A stretch of 64,000 bases of DNA from NCBI GenBank assembly GCA_001972305.1, contig BDDD01000556.1, positions 223,828-287,827 on the forward strand, read 5' to 3'. Positions within the stretch are counted from its first letter, which is position 1, and each line of letters begins with the position of its first letter. The notes under the pieces were generated by a model that saw only the letters and a list, made by a program, of their open reading frames with translations, was not told the origin of the DNA and made no database searches. The stretch comes from Cephalotus follicularis. Its lineage: Eukaryota; Streptophyta; Magnoliopsida; Oxalidales; Cephalotaceae. Positions 10,155 to 21,878 of the stretch are shown here, in pieces. Both the position numbers and the translations under genes were made by a program.

Positions 10155-12283
10155 CACCTTAAGCAAAAGAGAGATTAGCCTAAGCCCATTTAGCATGTTG
10201 TTTTCATTAAAGAAAAGTCAACAAAGGTGGGGTTATAAAGCCCCACTTGGGCCAGCCTTACTTAGGCACTCCAAAGGCCCAAATTTCACCCATTTAGGGA
10301 TGGTAAATCCCTAGCCCAACAAACCATAAAACCCATGAGCTCTCCCTACAAGTTAATGCACAAAGAAACTACACGTTCAACAAACAACTCTTTGCTTAGA
10401 ACATTCTATTATGGTGAAGCTTGAACTCACTTCTAAAGAAGTGATGTATGTTTAGAAAATAGAACATTCATTAGCAAAGTAACATCTCCCAGATTTTAAT
10501 CTTTCAGTAAATGACTTTGTGTCCCACACATGTCAACCTGTTCCAAAAGCAGGCGGGACCAGAAAGTCTGGTGAGATGCCAGTACGACGATAAATTTCCC
10601 AAAAAATCCCACATCTCTTATACGACTATCCTAATAGTCCCCGACTATTAAAATAGCCCCGGTATGATTCCCAATCATCCCCCAGATCCGTGGACCAAAG
10701 TTCCATGTCTATCAAGCCGTTAGTCAGTAAACCAGTACTTTATCTAGTCATCGGTTTATGTGTCATGTAACCCTCGTCATACTTAGCTCCGACCACGGCC
10801 TAAGGTTTGGATGAATGTCAATCCTAGATTAAAGCAACGATAACTATAAATCAATGAGCTCATTGAGACTTTCGGCAGACCTCCCCGAAAACCACGTTTC
10901 CAGTCCGCCTATGCATGTACAGGTCTTTTAGTCTGCAACGGACAAAGATATTATAGAGCTGATCACCCTCAATACAAGTGTGACGAACCCTTATTGCGCA
11001 CTCTCCCATACATATCAGTTTAGCTCCCACAAAGACCAAAGACAACCCTTTTCCTAGCTTGTAGCTAGAGCTGGGAAAGGCAGAAATCAAAGCCAAGCGG
11101 TTACTACACAATACATGATAGCCGCTCAGGTTAAGGAGACAATACAGGTCACGTATGGCCTACCAATCACCATTGATGATACATTACCGAGACTATAGGA
11201 ATCCTATTGTCAAAGGTATTGACTATCCATATAGGTTTCCTATGGTGGGTGGGTTCAGTGAACATGCTTCCCACCATGCACCCCGTATTAGCTTTATGGT
11301 AAACCCAAATGGCTATGAGAGGATCCATCCTCCACTGACCAGGGAGCAAGCTTAATACTGCAAGTCTATTCGGTTCATCAATTTCCCTAAGAAGGTGAAC
11401 CTACGACTTGGAACGTTTTGTCAGAAAGGGTAAGGATCTCATTCTTATAACCTCCCAAGCATGAGATCCGACCCTTCGGTGACAGGGCGCTATATGTCTA
11501 TTCAGTTAATATATTAATTAGTTTGATTCCATAGTTATGGGTCAGGATTATACATATATCATTTCCATTTTGAAGGTAATATGCACATTAAACATGAATG
11601 GAACTAAGAATGTTATAAATCAAGAATATTTATACAGGCATGTAGCCACCTCATGGCATGCAGGGACACCCAAATCTAACAAACCTAGGACTTGGAACAT
11701 TTTATCAGAAGGGAGTAAGGATCTCATTCTTATAACCTCCCAGGCACGAGATCCAACCCTTAATCGATAGGGCATTATATGTGTATTCGGTTAATGTCTT
11801 AATTAATTTGATTCCATAGTTATGGTTTGGGGTATAGCTTGATTCCATAGTTATGGGTTGGGATTATACATATATCATTTCCATTTTGAAGGTAATATGC
11901 ACATTAAACATGAATGGAACTAAGAATGTTATAAATCAAGAATATTTATACATGCATGTAGCCACCTCATGGCATGCAGGGACACCCAAATCTAACAAAC
12001 CTATGACTTGGAACATTTTGTCAGAAGGGAGTAAGGATCTCATTCTCATAGCCTCCCAGGCACGAGATCCAACCCTTAATCGATAGGGCACTATATGTGA
12101 ATTCAGTTAGTGTCTTAATTAATTTGATTCCATAGTTATGGTTTGGGGTATACATATAGCGAATTCCATTTTTAAAGGTAATATGCACATTAAACATGAA
12201 TGGAATTAAGAATGTATAATCAAGAGTGTATATATACAAGCAAGTAGCCATGTCGTGGCATGCATGGATACCCCAATCTAACA
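10155..12283 (-). repeat. Copia LTR2, main piece (minus strand)
   Basis: Read on the minus strand from 12283, this starts TGTTAGATTGGGGTATCC, the same head as the C3 LTR at 46865. It runs through the same middle sections (compare 30240-30260 for the TAGGCCATACGTGACCTG phrase). At 10155 it stops at the inserted LTR1, and 2075-2720 is its continuation. Its head is triplicated (11521-12283). It lies against the gag sequence of C1, into which it probably inserted. Confidence 0.8.
11521..12283 (-). repeat. LTR head repeated in tandem, ~316-bp period
   Basis: Two nearly identical ~316-bp units (from about 11521 and 11837) and a third shorter one (from about 12121) follow each other. Each contains the LTR start word (AATCTAACA on this strand) joined directly to sequence normally ~290 bases inside the LTR (AACCTATGACTTGG). 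The first ~300 bases of the LTR have therefore been amplified head to tail. The third copy, which borders C1, ends at the true LTR terminus. Confidence 0.85.
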
Positions 12284-12672
12284 CCTTTACCATCCAATGA
12301 TGACGCCTTTGCTAAGGTAAGAAGAGAGGCTAGCTGAAGATGAGTCAGGCTCGGTGAACAGAAGTACTCTCCTGCTATAACTAATGGTAATAAACCTATT
12401 GAAACCATGGCTTTAGCTGTGAAGAATAACTCTGACTAATTTAATGGAGAACAGAAAAATTCTCAAAAGAATGGACATCCTTTGTGCAATCATTGCAATA
12501 AAGTGGGTCATACTCGTGACACTTGTTGAGACATTCTTTGGAAGCCACCCAACTGGAAGCCGAGAGGGTTGAATATAAGGAAAGGGTTTCAAGTCTCGGT
12601 GGAAGAAAGAGAAGGTACACGAGCCCAAAATGAATCAAATGGTGCCTTCCTAAGTAAGGCACAATTTGAATA
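12284..12672 (+). pseudogene. gag: C1 gag, C-terminal fragment
   Basis: A degraded frame encodes the end of capsid and then a CCHC zinc knuckle (C-x2-C-x4-H-x4-C) at 12485-12526, directly followed by a TGA where a Trp is usual. A LWKPPNWKPRG stretch follows, typical of this knuckle region. Stops and frame changes make it non-functional. Confidence 0.75.
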
Positions 12673-12769
12673 GCTTCAAAGGCTATAGAGTCAGACTACA
12701 AGCAGCATCCCAAGTACAACCATTAACAACTCTGCCCAAGGTACTGCTTTTCATGTTAACAGTAATGTT

Positions 12770-13230
12770 CCTTGGATGCTTGAATCTGGAGCACCTGACC
12801 ATATGATAGGTAATCCATCACTAGTTTACTTTTATACCCCATACTCTAAGAATACTCAAGTTAAAATAGCAGATGGCACATTCTCACATATTGCAGGCAA
12901 AGGTTCAGTTCAAATTTCTAAAATGGTTACACTGCATTCGTTTTTACATGTTCCAAAATTGGCATGCAACCTCATTTCAATTAGCAAGATGACTCTTAAA
13001 CTTAACTGCTTTGCTAAATTTTCGGATGGTTATTGTGAAATTTAGGAACTGGAATCGGGGAAGCAGATTGGAAGTGCTAGAGAGGAAGGAGGACTCTACA
13101 ACTCTTAGGATGTCGAATGTGTGAAGAAACAAGCTGCTATTGTCGAGAGTGAATCTCTCTTTGTTTTCAATAAAAGTGATGATGTTATAATGTGGCATAC
13201 CAATGTTTGTTCCCAACATTGTTTATGAAT
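12770..13230 (+). pseudogene. pol: C1 protease and pre-integrase fragment
   Basis: The aspartic protease signature is seen as WMLESGAPDHM. The usual catalytic Asp is replaced by Glu and the Ser/Thr after Ala by Pro, so it would be inactive. Sequence typical of copia protease follows (VKIADGTFSHIAGKGSV, FLHVPKLACNLISISK), up to a TAG at 13043. A pre-integrase trace (VIMWHTNVC) ends in a further stop. Confidence 0.75.
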
Positions 13231-14060
13231 AAAGATCCTAGTTTAGTTGTTTGTGAAGTTTGTCAACTAGCAAAGCATACTCGTGCATCCTATCCAATAA
13301 AACCATATAGAGAGTCACATCCTTTCTCCCTAATCCATAGTGATATATGGGGTCCCTCTCGTGTATAGAACATCTCAGGTACTAGGTGGTTCATAACATT
13401 CATTGATGACGACACTAGGGTTTGTTGGGTCTACCTTCTTAAAGAAAAAAATCTTTCAAATATTTCATGCTATGGTTCAAAACCAGTTTCATACCTTAAT
13501 CAAAACCCTACGAACCGACAATGGGAAATAATTTTTTCACTCAATTCTAAGTGATTATCTGACAAACAATAGAATAATTCATCAAAGTTCTTGTCCAGAC
13601 ACACATCAACAAAATGGTATAGTATAAAGGAAAATTTGTCATCTTCTGAAGGTTGCTAGAGATCTCTTGTTTACCATGAATGTTCCCAAATATCTTTGGG
13701 GTGAAGCTGTTTTAACAGCCTCATACCTGATAAACCGGATGCCTTCTAGAGTCCTCAAATTCATTACTCCAATGTCAAACATTTTAAAAACCTATCCTTC
13801 TTTTCGATACATGACATCCCTTCTACCTAAATTATTCGGTTGTACAGTTTGTGTCCACATCTAGCCACATCATTGTTCAAACTTGATCCTAAATCACACA
13901 AGTGTGTCTTCATTGGGTACTCTCCTACCCAACGTGGATATAAGTGCTACTCTCCATCCCTGCATCGTGTCTTTGTGTCCTTAGATGTCACTTTTTTTGA
14001 GTCCCAGCCGTTCTTCACCCAAACTTTTCTTCCAGGGGAGAACTTAAGTTAAGATAAGTC
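13230..14060 (+). pseudogene. pol: C1 integrase fragment
   Basis: Scattered frames show the zinc region end (CEVCQLAKHTRA), the first catalytic Asp block (LIHSDIWGP) and the FITFIDDDTR block near 13246-13456. Further downstream come NVPKYLWGEAVLTASYLINRMPS and the KCVFIGYSPTQRGYKCY block. At least five stops and several frame changes interrupt it. Confidence 0.75.
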
Positions 14061-14514
14061 TTGGGAGTCTTGGGATAAACCTAAAAAAGATTCAACTATA
14101 GTTTTACCTTCACCTCTAACCACTACCAGCCCTATGATAACATAAGTTGTGCAACCAAAAAATTTGGAAACAAGAGAAGGTAACACTCGGCAACCTCAAC
14201 TTCTGACGTACTCAAGCAGAAGGCATCCTCAAAGTGGTGATAATCTCAATACTCTACAAGGCCAAAAGTCTGATCTGGTTCCTAGTTTAAGATTAGAGCT
14301 TCTCTGTATAGATATTTGAGATTCTACACAACATATCACTGAGCCAGTACATGAGAACATGGATCTAACGATTGCCCTCAGGAAAAGGATCAGGTCATGT
14401 ACACAGCACCCTATACCTCATTATGTTTCGTATGAAAAATTAACACATAAATTTTAATCCTTCACTACTACGTTGTCCAATACAAATGTACCAAAAAATA
14501 TTCAAGAAGCTCTC

Positions 14515-15214
14515 AATGATCCCAAGTGGAAGATAGCAGTCTCAGAAAGCAGTCTTAGAAGAGATAAGTGCCTTAGAAAGGAATGATACATGGGAGATTA
14601 TGAAGTTACCAAAACACAAAAAAAAAACAGTGGGTTGTAAGTGGGTATTCACCACAAAGTTTAATGCATATGGTAGTGTCAACAGATATAAGGCAAGACT
14701 TGTGCCAAGGGTTTTACTCAGACATGCGGCATAGATTATCATGAGACATTTGCTCCAGTATCCAAACTCAATACTATAAGAGTGCTTCTCTCACTGGCCT
14801 CTAACATGGATTGGCCATTGCAATAATTGGATGTGAAGAATGAGTTCTTAAATGGCTACTTGCACGAAGAAGTGTATGTGGATCCTCCTCCAGGGTTTGA
14901 GAGAAAAGGTGACCTGGTGTGCAAATTTAAGAAGTCTCTCTATGGGCTTAAACAATCCCCTAGAGAATGGTTTGAAAAATTTACTTAGGCAATCAAGAAA
15001 ACGGCTTCTCTACAAGCTCAATCCGACCATACACTTTTTGTAAACGCTCTATAGACGCTAAAATTTCTATTCTTATAGTAATGTGGATGAAATAATCATT
15101 ACAAGGGATGAGCATGGAGAGTTAGATTCCTCGAAGAAGTATCTTGCTGAAAATTTTGAATTAAAAGATCCTAGAGTTCTACGGTATTTTCTTGGTATGG
15201 AGGTGGCCAGAAGC
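14515..15214 (+). pseudogene. pol: C1 reverse transcriptase fragment
   Basis: Copia RT blocks appear in changing frames: GCKWVFTTKFNAYG near 14640 and the [16 protein letters not shown] region near 14850-14890. At 15083-15214 stands the catalytic neighbourhood (VDEIIIT in place of the family VDDI), followed by KYLAENFELKD and RYFLGMEVARS. The sequence stops there, before RNase H, at an LTR-like insertion. Confidence 0.75.
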
Positions 15215-15828
15215 ATTTATGCCCCGGGTTATGGATATATGTATTGTTTGTATTTATATATGGTATTGTACGATATTGTACTGATGGATGGCATGGCATG
15301 TATATGATATTATCATATTTTCCTTTTTATGGTTGTTCCTGGATAGTGTGGGTTCAAGTGAACCTAGGGAAAGTTTCTGGGTTTTTCACCCAAGGAAGTC
15401 AATATATAGACAGTTCAACTCTTTCATTCTCATTCCATTTCTCATTACGTTTTCTAGAGAGAAGAAGTGAGAGAGGGAGTTAGAGAGAGAGAGAGAGAGA
15501 GAGATCTCAGATTCGAGCAAGGAAAGAATCTTTGGATTCGTGGCAGAGTTTAGAACTTGAAGGAAGGATCAGATCAAGGTTTCAGCAGCAAATCCTTTCA
15601 TATCTTCACCTCACCAGTTTTGATGTATGTTCTACATATATGCTTTGAATTCATGCATATTGATGGATTTGAATGAATATAAAGTTATACATTGATAAAT
15701 ACATGCAAGATGGATAGGTTAAGGAGATTGATAGGGTTAATAACGGGTTAAAAGGGAGATCAGGGAGAGGATAGTGAATTTGAGACATTTGTCCAATTTC
15801 CTTTGTCTCTATCAATCAGGGGCTTAAG
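15215..15828 (+). repeat. LTR-like host of E2, left part
   Basis: This begins near a TTTATGCCCCGGG word, close to the TGTAATGCCCG start of E3-type LTRs, and cuts C1 in its RT. It holds a TATA-like CAATATATAGAC near 15402 and a GA microsatellite, and continues after E2 at 26279. A possible end, AGTATTACA, lies at 26863. The boundaries are uncertain and no target duplication was found. Confidence 0.4.
15482..15504 (+). repeat. GA microsatellite
   Basis: About eleven uninterrupted GA units lie shortly downstream of a TATA-like word, in the position of an LTR leader. Confidence 0.9.
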
Positions 15829-18353
15829 TGTAACACCCCTGATCTGTGGGAGTCGCCACAGGTGCATATAACGGAAACTTAACATAACATATCATATTAA
15901 AAACGTTCATCTTTATTAAAAACGTGATGGTTTAAAGCATAACCAATAACATACTGAAACTTATTCATAATCCCAAAAGTCATAAAAACGAAATAACATA
16001 TTGTTTATTAAATGGTTCCACTATGACCACATAAACATAAGGGATCAACTCCTAGATGATCCTCAGACATATGGGAGTCACTCACATCACACATTGCCCC
16101 TTTGCTCCTGATAACCTGCCGCATGGAAACAAAAACGTGGCTGAACAAACCTCAGTACGGATATAGAATATAAAACAGTAAACGATATTTTAAAGCAAGA
16201 AGATTTCAAAAATATCTTAAAACAGAAATCTTGAGCAATAAAATAATTTAAACATACTTTGTAAATGCCCACGGCAAAACATGTAAACCAAGTTCATAAC
16301 TTTGAAACCATAAAGTATACCTTTCCAAAACATAGGATCCACAACTGAGCATCCAAAATATATCAGAAACCCATAGTAGCAAGGGGTTCGCGACACCCAC
16401 ATTGCCAAATAGAATTACAGTGTACGGCACTGCACATACAATTCCCATATCCCAAAACATATAACTAGGATCGATCCATACGCCTCTATCCCTAATCCTA
16501 TCCAAGGATATCCCAGAGAGACGCCGTAAACCAATCACACCGTTACGGAAAGTGTCATGCCCCCATAGGTGGTTATAAAAGCTCAGTATTTCACCATTTC
16601 AAAACTATGATTTCATCAAATCAATTTAAAATACGTAGAAAGATTTCCCAAATATAAACATAAATCGTTCTCAAATGATATAAACACATGCTTTCATAAT
16701 CGAAAAAATCAACTCATTTAATTTCACAATAAAGAGATGATTGCATAACATTTCGTAAACACATCATAACTGAATTCATAAAGTCAAAAATATTTACCTC
16801 ATAAAATATCAAGTGGCTTTATTTTCAAAATCCAAATATAACGGAATTCATAAACCAAAAGGGAACTCATTCATAAAACCGAATAATAACCCAAAACAAG
16901 AATCCGTATTTATTCTCAAAACAGAATAGAATCAGTAAGAGTTTATCAAAGAACGAAAATCCGTACTTTAATCATAAAGGTGAAACGAAACAGTTTCAAT
17001 AAAATGAGATAGCCAAAGAACAGAAAATCCGTACTATAACATGATCCGAATTTATTTTAAATAAACTGATAGAGAACCCAAAGAAAGGAGAATCCATACC
17101 TTAACAGGTTGAAAATCTAAACAACTAGAATATCGAACAAAAGCACTCTATATGTATCCTAAACTCCACCACTGATGATATCAATACCTAAACATATGAG
17201 TCAAAACATCACAAACATAAAAAGGACAAAACACTAAAACTGCCATAAAGCGTCGACAGTTTGTTCTTAGGCGTCGACGGTTTCAAAGCGTCGAGCAAAG
17301 AGTCGACTGACCAAAGCACAAAACAGCACAAAGCGGCGACGCACAGAACGAAAGCGTCGACGGTTTGCGCCAGACACAGAATACCAATTGCAGAAAATTT
17401 CTTGCAAAACATGAGTAAGTCTGATTTTTAAAAATCAATGAGCACAAACAATGATATGCAGGTTTTGTGACATGTTATACCAATTCGAAAATGCCAGTAT
17501 ATACTATCTTAGTGCATGATCAAAAGTAAAACAAAGGTATGGAAATTTTGAATTAAAATTTCTGGTTTAGAACAGTTTGTAAATCGTGCACCATATTCCG
17601 AATTTTTCTGTATAAATCCTAATATCAGTGACATATATATATATCTACATACGTCAATAGCATGATTTCTTTGTTTTTAAGCATCAACATTACAAGTTAT
17701 GCATAAAACCCATGAATGAACATACAGCAGAAATTTAGTTTCAACAGCCTTCCAAAATCATGCTCGAAATCAAGTTATAGTCGGTTTTAATACAAATTAA
17801 AGGATGATACAGAAACTACATACCTTCAGAAAACGTCGAAATCGGTGTAGAAAAATGCGTTCAAGGTTGCTGTTCGTGTTTGTAAAAAGTGCAGATATGA
17901 GTTTTGAATTTTAAAAGAATTTTGTCTGATAAATGCACAAATCCATGTTTTAATTGTCAAAATCGGTATTTTAAGACATTACCATACTAACCAAAACGCG
18001 TTGAAAACTTAAGGAAATTGGATAGCCAGAAAAAGGAAAGAATCCAACCTTCCAAAAACACTGTCACCGTCCAAACTGGCATGGAAAGCCGACTAAAGCG
18101 TCGACTATTTACTTAAAGCATCGACGGTTAAACGCTTAAACACAAAACGCGTCAAAGTCACACGTTTAGGCGTCGACGTGTCTCACACAGCAGACAAAGC
18201 GTCGGCGGTTCTAATAAGAGCATCGGCGCTTTGTGCCCAGAAAACAAAATAAAAGAAATTCAAACCAAAAATCAAAGCATTCAAAAACCATAGCATATAT
18301 CAAAAGGTATAAAACCAACATAAAACATGTAAGCATAGGAACGGGATATTACA
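15829..18353 (-). repeat. E2 3' LTR
   Basis: This is a 2525-bp LTR starting TGTAATATCCCG (at 18353, minus strand) and ending GGGGTGTTACA (at 15829). It has GTCGAC-type clusters about 120-265 and 990-1100 bases from its start, and a series of AATCCGTAC words at 16901-17100. It lacks the duplication seen in the 5' LTR. It also lacks a ~34-base piece near 16560 that the other LTR keeps. Confidence 0.95.
16895..17105 (-). repeat. Degenerate ~60-bp repeat with AATCCGTAC word
   Basis: The word AATCC(G/A)TA recurs near 16901, 16958, 17026 and 17090, spaced 57-68 bases apart, usually preceded by an A-rich AAGAACGAAA-like tract. The same series occurs in the E2 5' LTR (about 24222-24425) and, longer, in LTR-A (about 36430-36850). 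Confidence 0.65.
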
Positions 18354-18365
18354 TCCACCCCCCCT
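18354..18365 (-). other. E2 polypurine tract
   Basis: On the minus strand AGGGGGGGTGGA stands directly before the start of the 3' LTR. This is the primer site for plus-strand DNA synthesis. Confidence 0.9.
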
Positions 18366-18406
18366 AAAACAAAGATTTCGTCCCGAAATCTTAACATACA
18401 CATACC

Positions 18407-19733
18407 TTAAACGAACAAACGAGGGTATCGTTCCCGAATGTGCTCCTCCATCTCCCAAGTAGCCTCACGTTCGGGATGGTTCCTCCATAACACCTTCACA
18501 AACGGAACGGTCTTGCTACGCGTAACCCGTTCCTGTCGGTCCAGAATAGCCTCCGCCTCCTCATCATAAGATAAATCCTCCTGAATGTTGTCCAAAGGAT
18601 AGTGGACCACGTGTAGGGGATGATACTGATAACCCTTCAACAAAGATACATGGAACACATTATGGACATTTGCTAACTATGGAGGCAAAGCTAACCGATA
18701 TGCAACTGCTCCAATCTTTTCCAGAATTTCAAATGGTCCTATAAACCGTGGACTCAACTTTCCCTTCAATCCAAACCTTCGAACTCCTTTCCATGCTGAA
18801 ACTTTTAAAAACACATGTTCACCCACTTTGAACTCCAAATCCTTTCGATGTTTGTCTGCATAGCTTTTCTGTCGTGATTTGTACTAGCTCTGGCCCCTCG
18901 ATAACTCTTTCTCTGACTTCATCCCAGCATGTCAGAGCTCGACATTTCCTCCCATAAAGAGCTTCAAATGGAGCCATACGAATACTATCATGCCAACTGT
19001 TATTGTAGGCGAATTCCACTAGGCTCAAATACTCGTCCCAGCTCCCAGTCCACTCCAAAGCACAAGACCTCAACATATCTTCTAAGCTTTGAATGGTCCT
19101 CTCTGTCTGCCCATCTGTCTGTGGATGGAAAGCTATACTGAAATTTAGCCTCGTACCCCAAGCTTTCTGAAACCCTTTACAAAACTGTGAAGTGAAACGG
19201 GGATCCCTATCCAAAACAATGGATACAGGAGTCCCATGAAGTCTCACAATCTCCCGCTGGAAAACTTCCGCCAAGCGGTCCACAGAAAAATCCTCTCGGA
19301 TTGCCAAGAAGTGAGCTGATTTGGTCAACCGATCCACCACAACCCAAATAGCATCATTTCTCCTGTAATTTCTCGGAAAACCGGTAACAAAATCCATTGC
19401 AATACTCTCCCATTTCCATATTGGAACTTCCAAGGGCTGTAACAAACCACTAGCTCACTGGTGTTCGATCTTGACCTGCTGACAGACCAAACACTTCCCA
19501 GCAAATTCTGCTACATCCCTCTTCATTCCGCTCCACCAAAATTTCTCCTTTAACTCTCTGTACATTTTTGTAGAACCCGGATGTATAGAGAACGGAGAGC
19601 TGTGCGCTTCAGACACGACAGCATCTCTGATAGAAGTATCTGCCGGAACACACAACCGACTACCCAACCAGATCACTCCATGCTCATCCACATGGAACTC
19701 TGACTGTTTACCCTTTTCAACATTCTGAACCAA
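18407..19733 (-). pseudogene. pol: E2 integrase with chromodomain-like tail
   Basis: Reading on the minus strand from 19733, the HHCC zinc region comes first (HPGSTKMYRELK ... CLVCQQVK). A TGA at 19455-19457 follows, then the catalytic core (AMDFVTGFP, LDRDPRFTS, AFHPQTDGQTERTIQSLED) with D, D and E visible. After ELVQITTEK a short deletion shifts the frame near 18870. The GPFEIL segment continues, a TAG lies at 18677-18679, and the end from FHVSLLKGY to RERYPRLF resembles the chromodomain of Tekay elements (KVLWRNHPEREATWEMEE). It would insert the element into chromatin, but here it is dead. Confidence 0.92.
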
Positions 19734-19757
19734 GGCCCAAAGCTCACCGTCATCACT

Positions 19758-21878
19758 CTAAGCTGCCTTAATTCGAGATATAAGAGTAGGCTCCATACAC
19801 ATGCCAGCCATATATCCATCTGAACTCGGAACAAACATATTCAAATCCAATCGCTTCATATCTGCTATCAAGTGCGACTGAGTAACCAAAGCCGCCACAC
19901 TCCCAGAACTCTTCCTACTCAGAGCATCAGCTACCACGTTTGCTTTACCAGGGTGGTACTGAATATTTAGATCATAATCCTTCAAAAGCTCCAACCAACG
20001 TCTCTAACGCATATTCAACTCCTTTTGCGTGAAGATGTACTTGAGACTCTTATGATCGGTAAAGACGTCACAAGTTTCTCCATACAAGTAATGCTTCCAA
20101 ATCTTCAATGCAAACACAACTGCCGCCAACTCGAGATCATGCGTAGGGTAATTCAACTCGTAAGGCTTCAACTGTCTCGAAGCATATGCTATCACAAGAC
20201 CATGCTGCATCAGAACACAACCCAAACCCTTTTTAGAAGCATCACTATAGATCTGGTATCCTCCCGGCCCAGATAGTAAACGAAGAATCGGTGCAGACAC
20301 AAGACCATTCTTCAGTTTCTCGAAACTTGCTTCCCGTTCATCATTCCACACAAACTTCGCTCCCTTCCTCATAAGCTGAGTCAGTGGCAAGGCTATGGAG
20401 GAGAAGCCTTCCACGAACCGCCTATAGTAGCCAGCCAAACCCAAAAAGCTCCTAACCTCCGATATTGTAGTAGGTCTCGGCCATTTAGTAATAGCTTCAA
20501 CCTTAGCAGGATCCACAGTAGTCCCTTCGGCTGTAACCACATGGCCTAAAAACGCCACATGTTCCAACCAGAACTCACATTTTGAGAACTTTGCGTATAT
20601 CTGATTTTTCCTCAGAATGCCAAGCACTATACGAAGTTGATCTTCATGTTCTTCCTTCGACTTCGAATACACAAGAATATCATCGATGAACACAATCACA
20701 AACCGATCCAAAAACTCATGAAAACCCCGATTCATTAGGTCCATGAAAACTGCCGGTGCATTCGTAAGCCCAAACGGCATCACCAGAAATTCATAATGCC
20801 CATACCGTGTGCGGAAAGCGGTCTTAGGCACATCTTCATCTTTTATCCGCAACTGATGATATCCAGACCTCAAATCGATCTTCGAAAAATACCGTGCCCC
20901 TTGGAGTAGATCAAATAGGTCATCAATCCTAGGCAAAGGGTATTTATTACGAATAGTGATCCGATTTAGTTCTCTGTAGTCAATACACAATCTCATAGAT
21001 CCGTCTTTCTTTTTCACAAACAAAACCGGAGCTCCCCAAGGTGAAACACTCGGCCGGATAAAACCCCGATCTAACAACTCTTGCAACTGCTCTTTCAGCT
21101 CTTGCAACTCAAGCGGTGCCATCCTATAAGGTGCTTTAGATATAGGTGCCGCCCCAGGAATGATTTCAATGGTAAACTCCAATTCCCGTTGCGGTGGCAA
21201 ACCCGGTAACTCCTTCGGAAACACATCAGAAAATTCTCTAACCACAGGATAATCTTCAAGGCGAGGCTCGACCCTTGAGACATCCTTCACAACAGTTAGA
21301 AACCCTTCGGCGCCCTTAGCTACTAACTTTTGAGCTTTCATAACAGATATAATCTTAACATCTTTCATAAGCCGTGAACCCTGATAAACAAAATCAGGTC
21401 GATCCACATCTCTGAACAGAATCCTCCGAGCATGACAATCAATCGTAGCCCGATGGCGCTCCAACCAAGCCATACCCAGAATAACATCAAAATCATACAT
21501 ATCCATAGGAAAAAGATTCGCATCACGAATCCGATCATCAAAAACAATAGGGCAAGCATAAAAACACTCAGATATCATAACAGATGTCCCCATAGGGGTA
21601 GAAAGAACCAAAGCAGGATCAAACAACTGCGAAGGCATCCCAAGATGCCGAACAAAAGATCTCGCTACAACCGAGTGCGTCGATCCAGTATCATATAACA
21701 CATAAGCAATACGATTGCCAACAGAAATAAAACCTGAAACCGTACCTGGAGCATTAGCTGCCTGATGAGTCATAATCGCAAAGACTCGGCCTCCCACGTT
21801 GCGTTGCCCAGCATTTGCACCATTACCCTTCCTTTCCTTAGCACGAGGATCCTGACAATCCTTCGCAAAATGTCTCAT
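19758..21878 (-). pseudogene. pol: E2 protease, reverse transcriptase and RNase H
   Basis: A 624-codon frame (21878 to 20004) begins in the second zinc knuckle of gag. The aspartic protease shows [10 protein letters not shown] at about residues 62-71. RT runs from about residue 250 to 480, with [41 protein letters not shown] and the catalytic [10 protein letters not shown] near 397-405. RNase H follows with [10 protein letters not shown] (~544), [13 protein letters not shown] and FTDHKSL. TAG at 20004-20006 ends it after TQKELNMR. The connection domain continues to another TAG at 19758-19760 ([15 protein letters not shown]). The enzyme residues are intact, and only the stops inactivate it. 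Confidence 0.95.

Larger units (their letters stand above)
12284..15214 (+). mobile_element. C1: decayed Ty1/copia element, internal part
   Basis: Traces of gag, protease, integrase and reverse transcriptase follow in copia order on the plus strand, broken by many stops and shifts. The left side is cut by LTR2 and the right side by LTR-like sequence at about 15215. No LTR of its own is recognisable. The gag knuckle wording (CNHCNKVGHTRDTC) resembles the Ale/Retrofit-type copia lineages, unlike C2 and C3. It is the oldest-looking element in the window. Confidence 0.8.
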
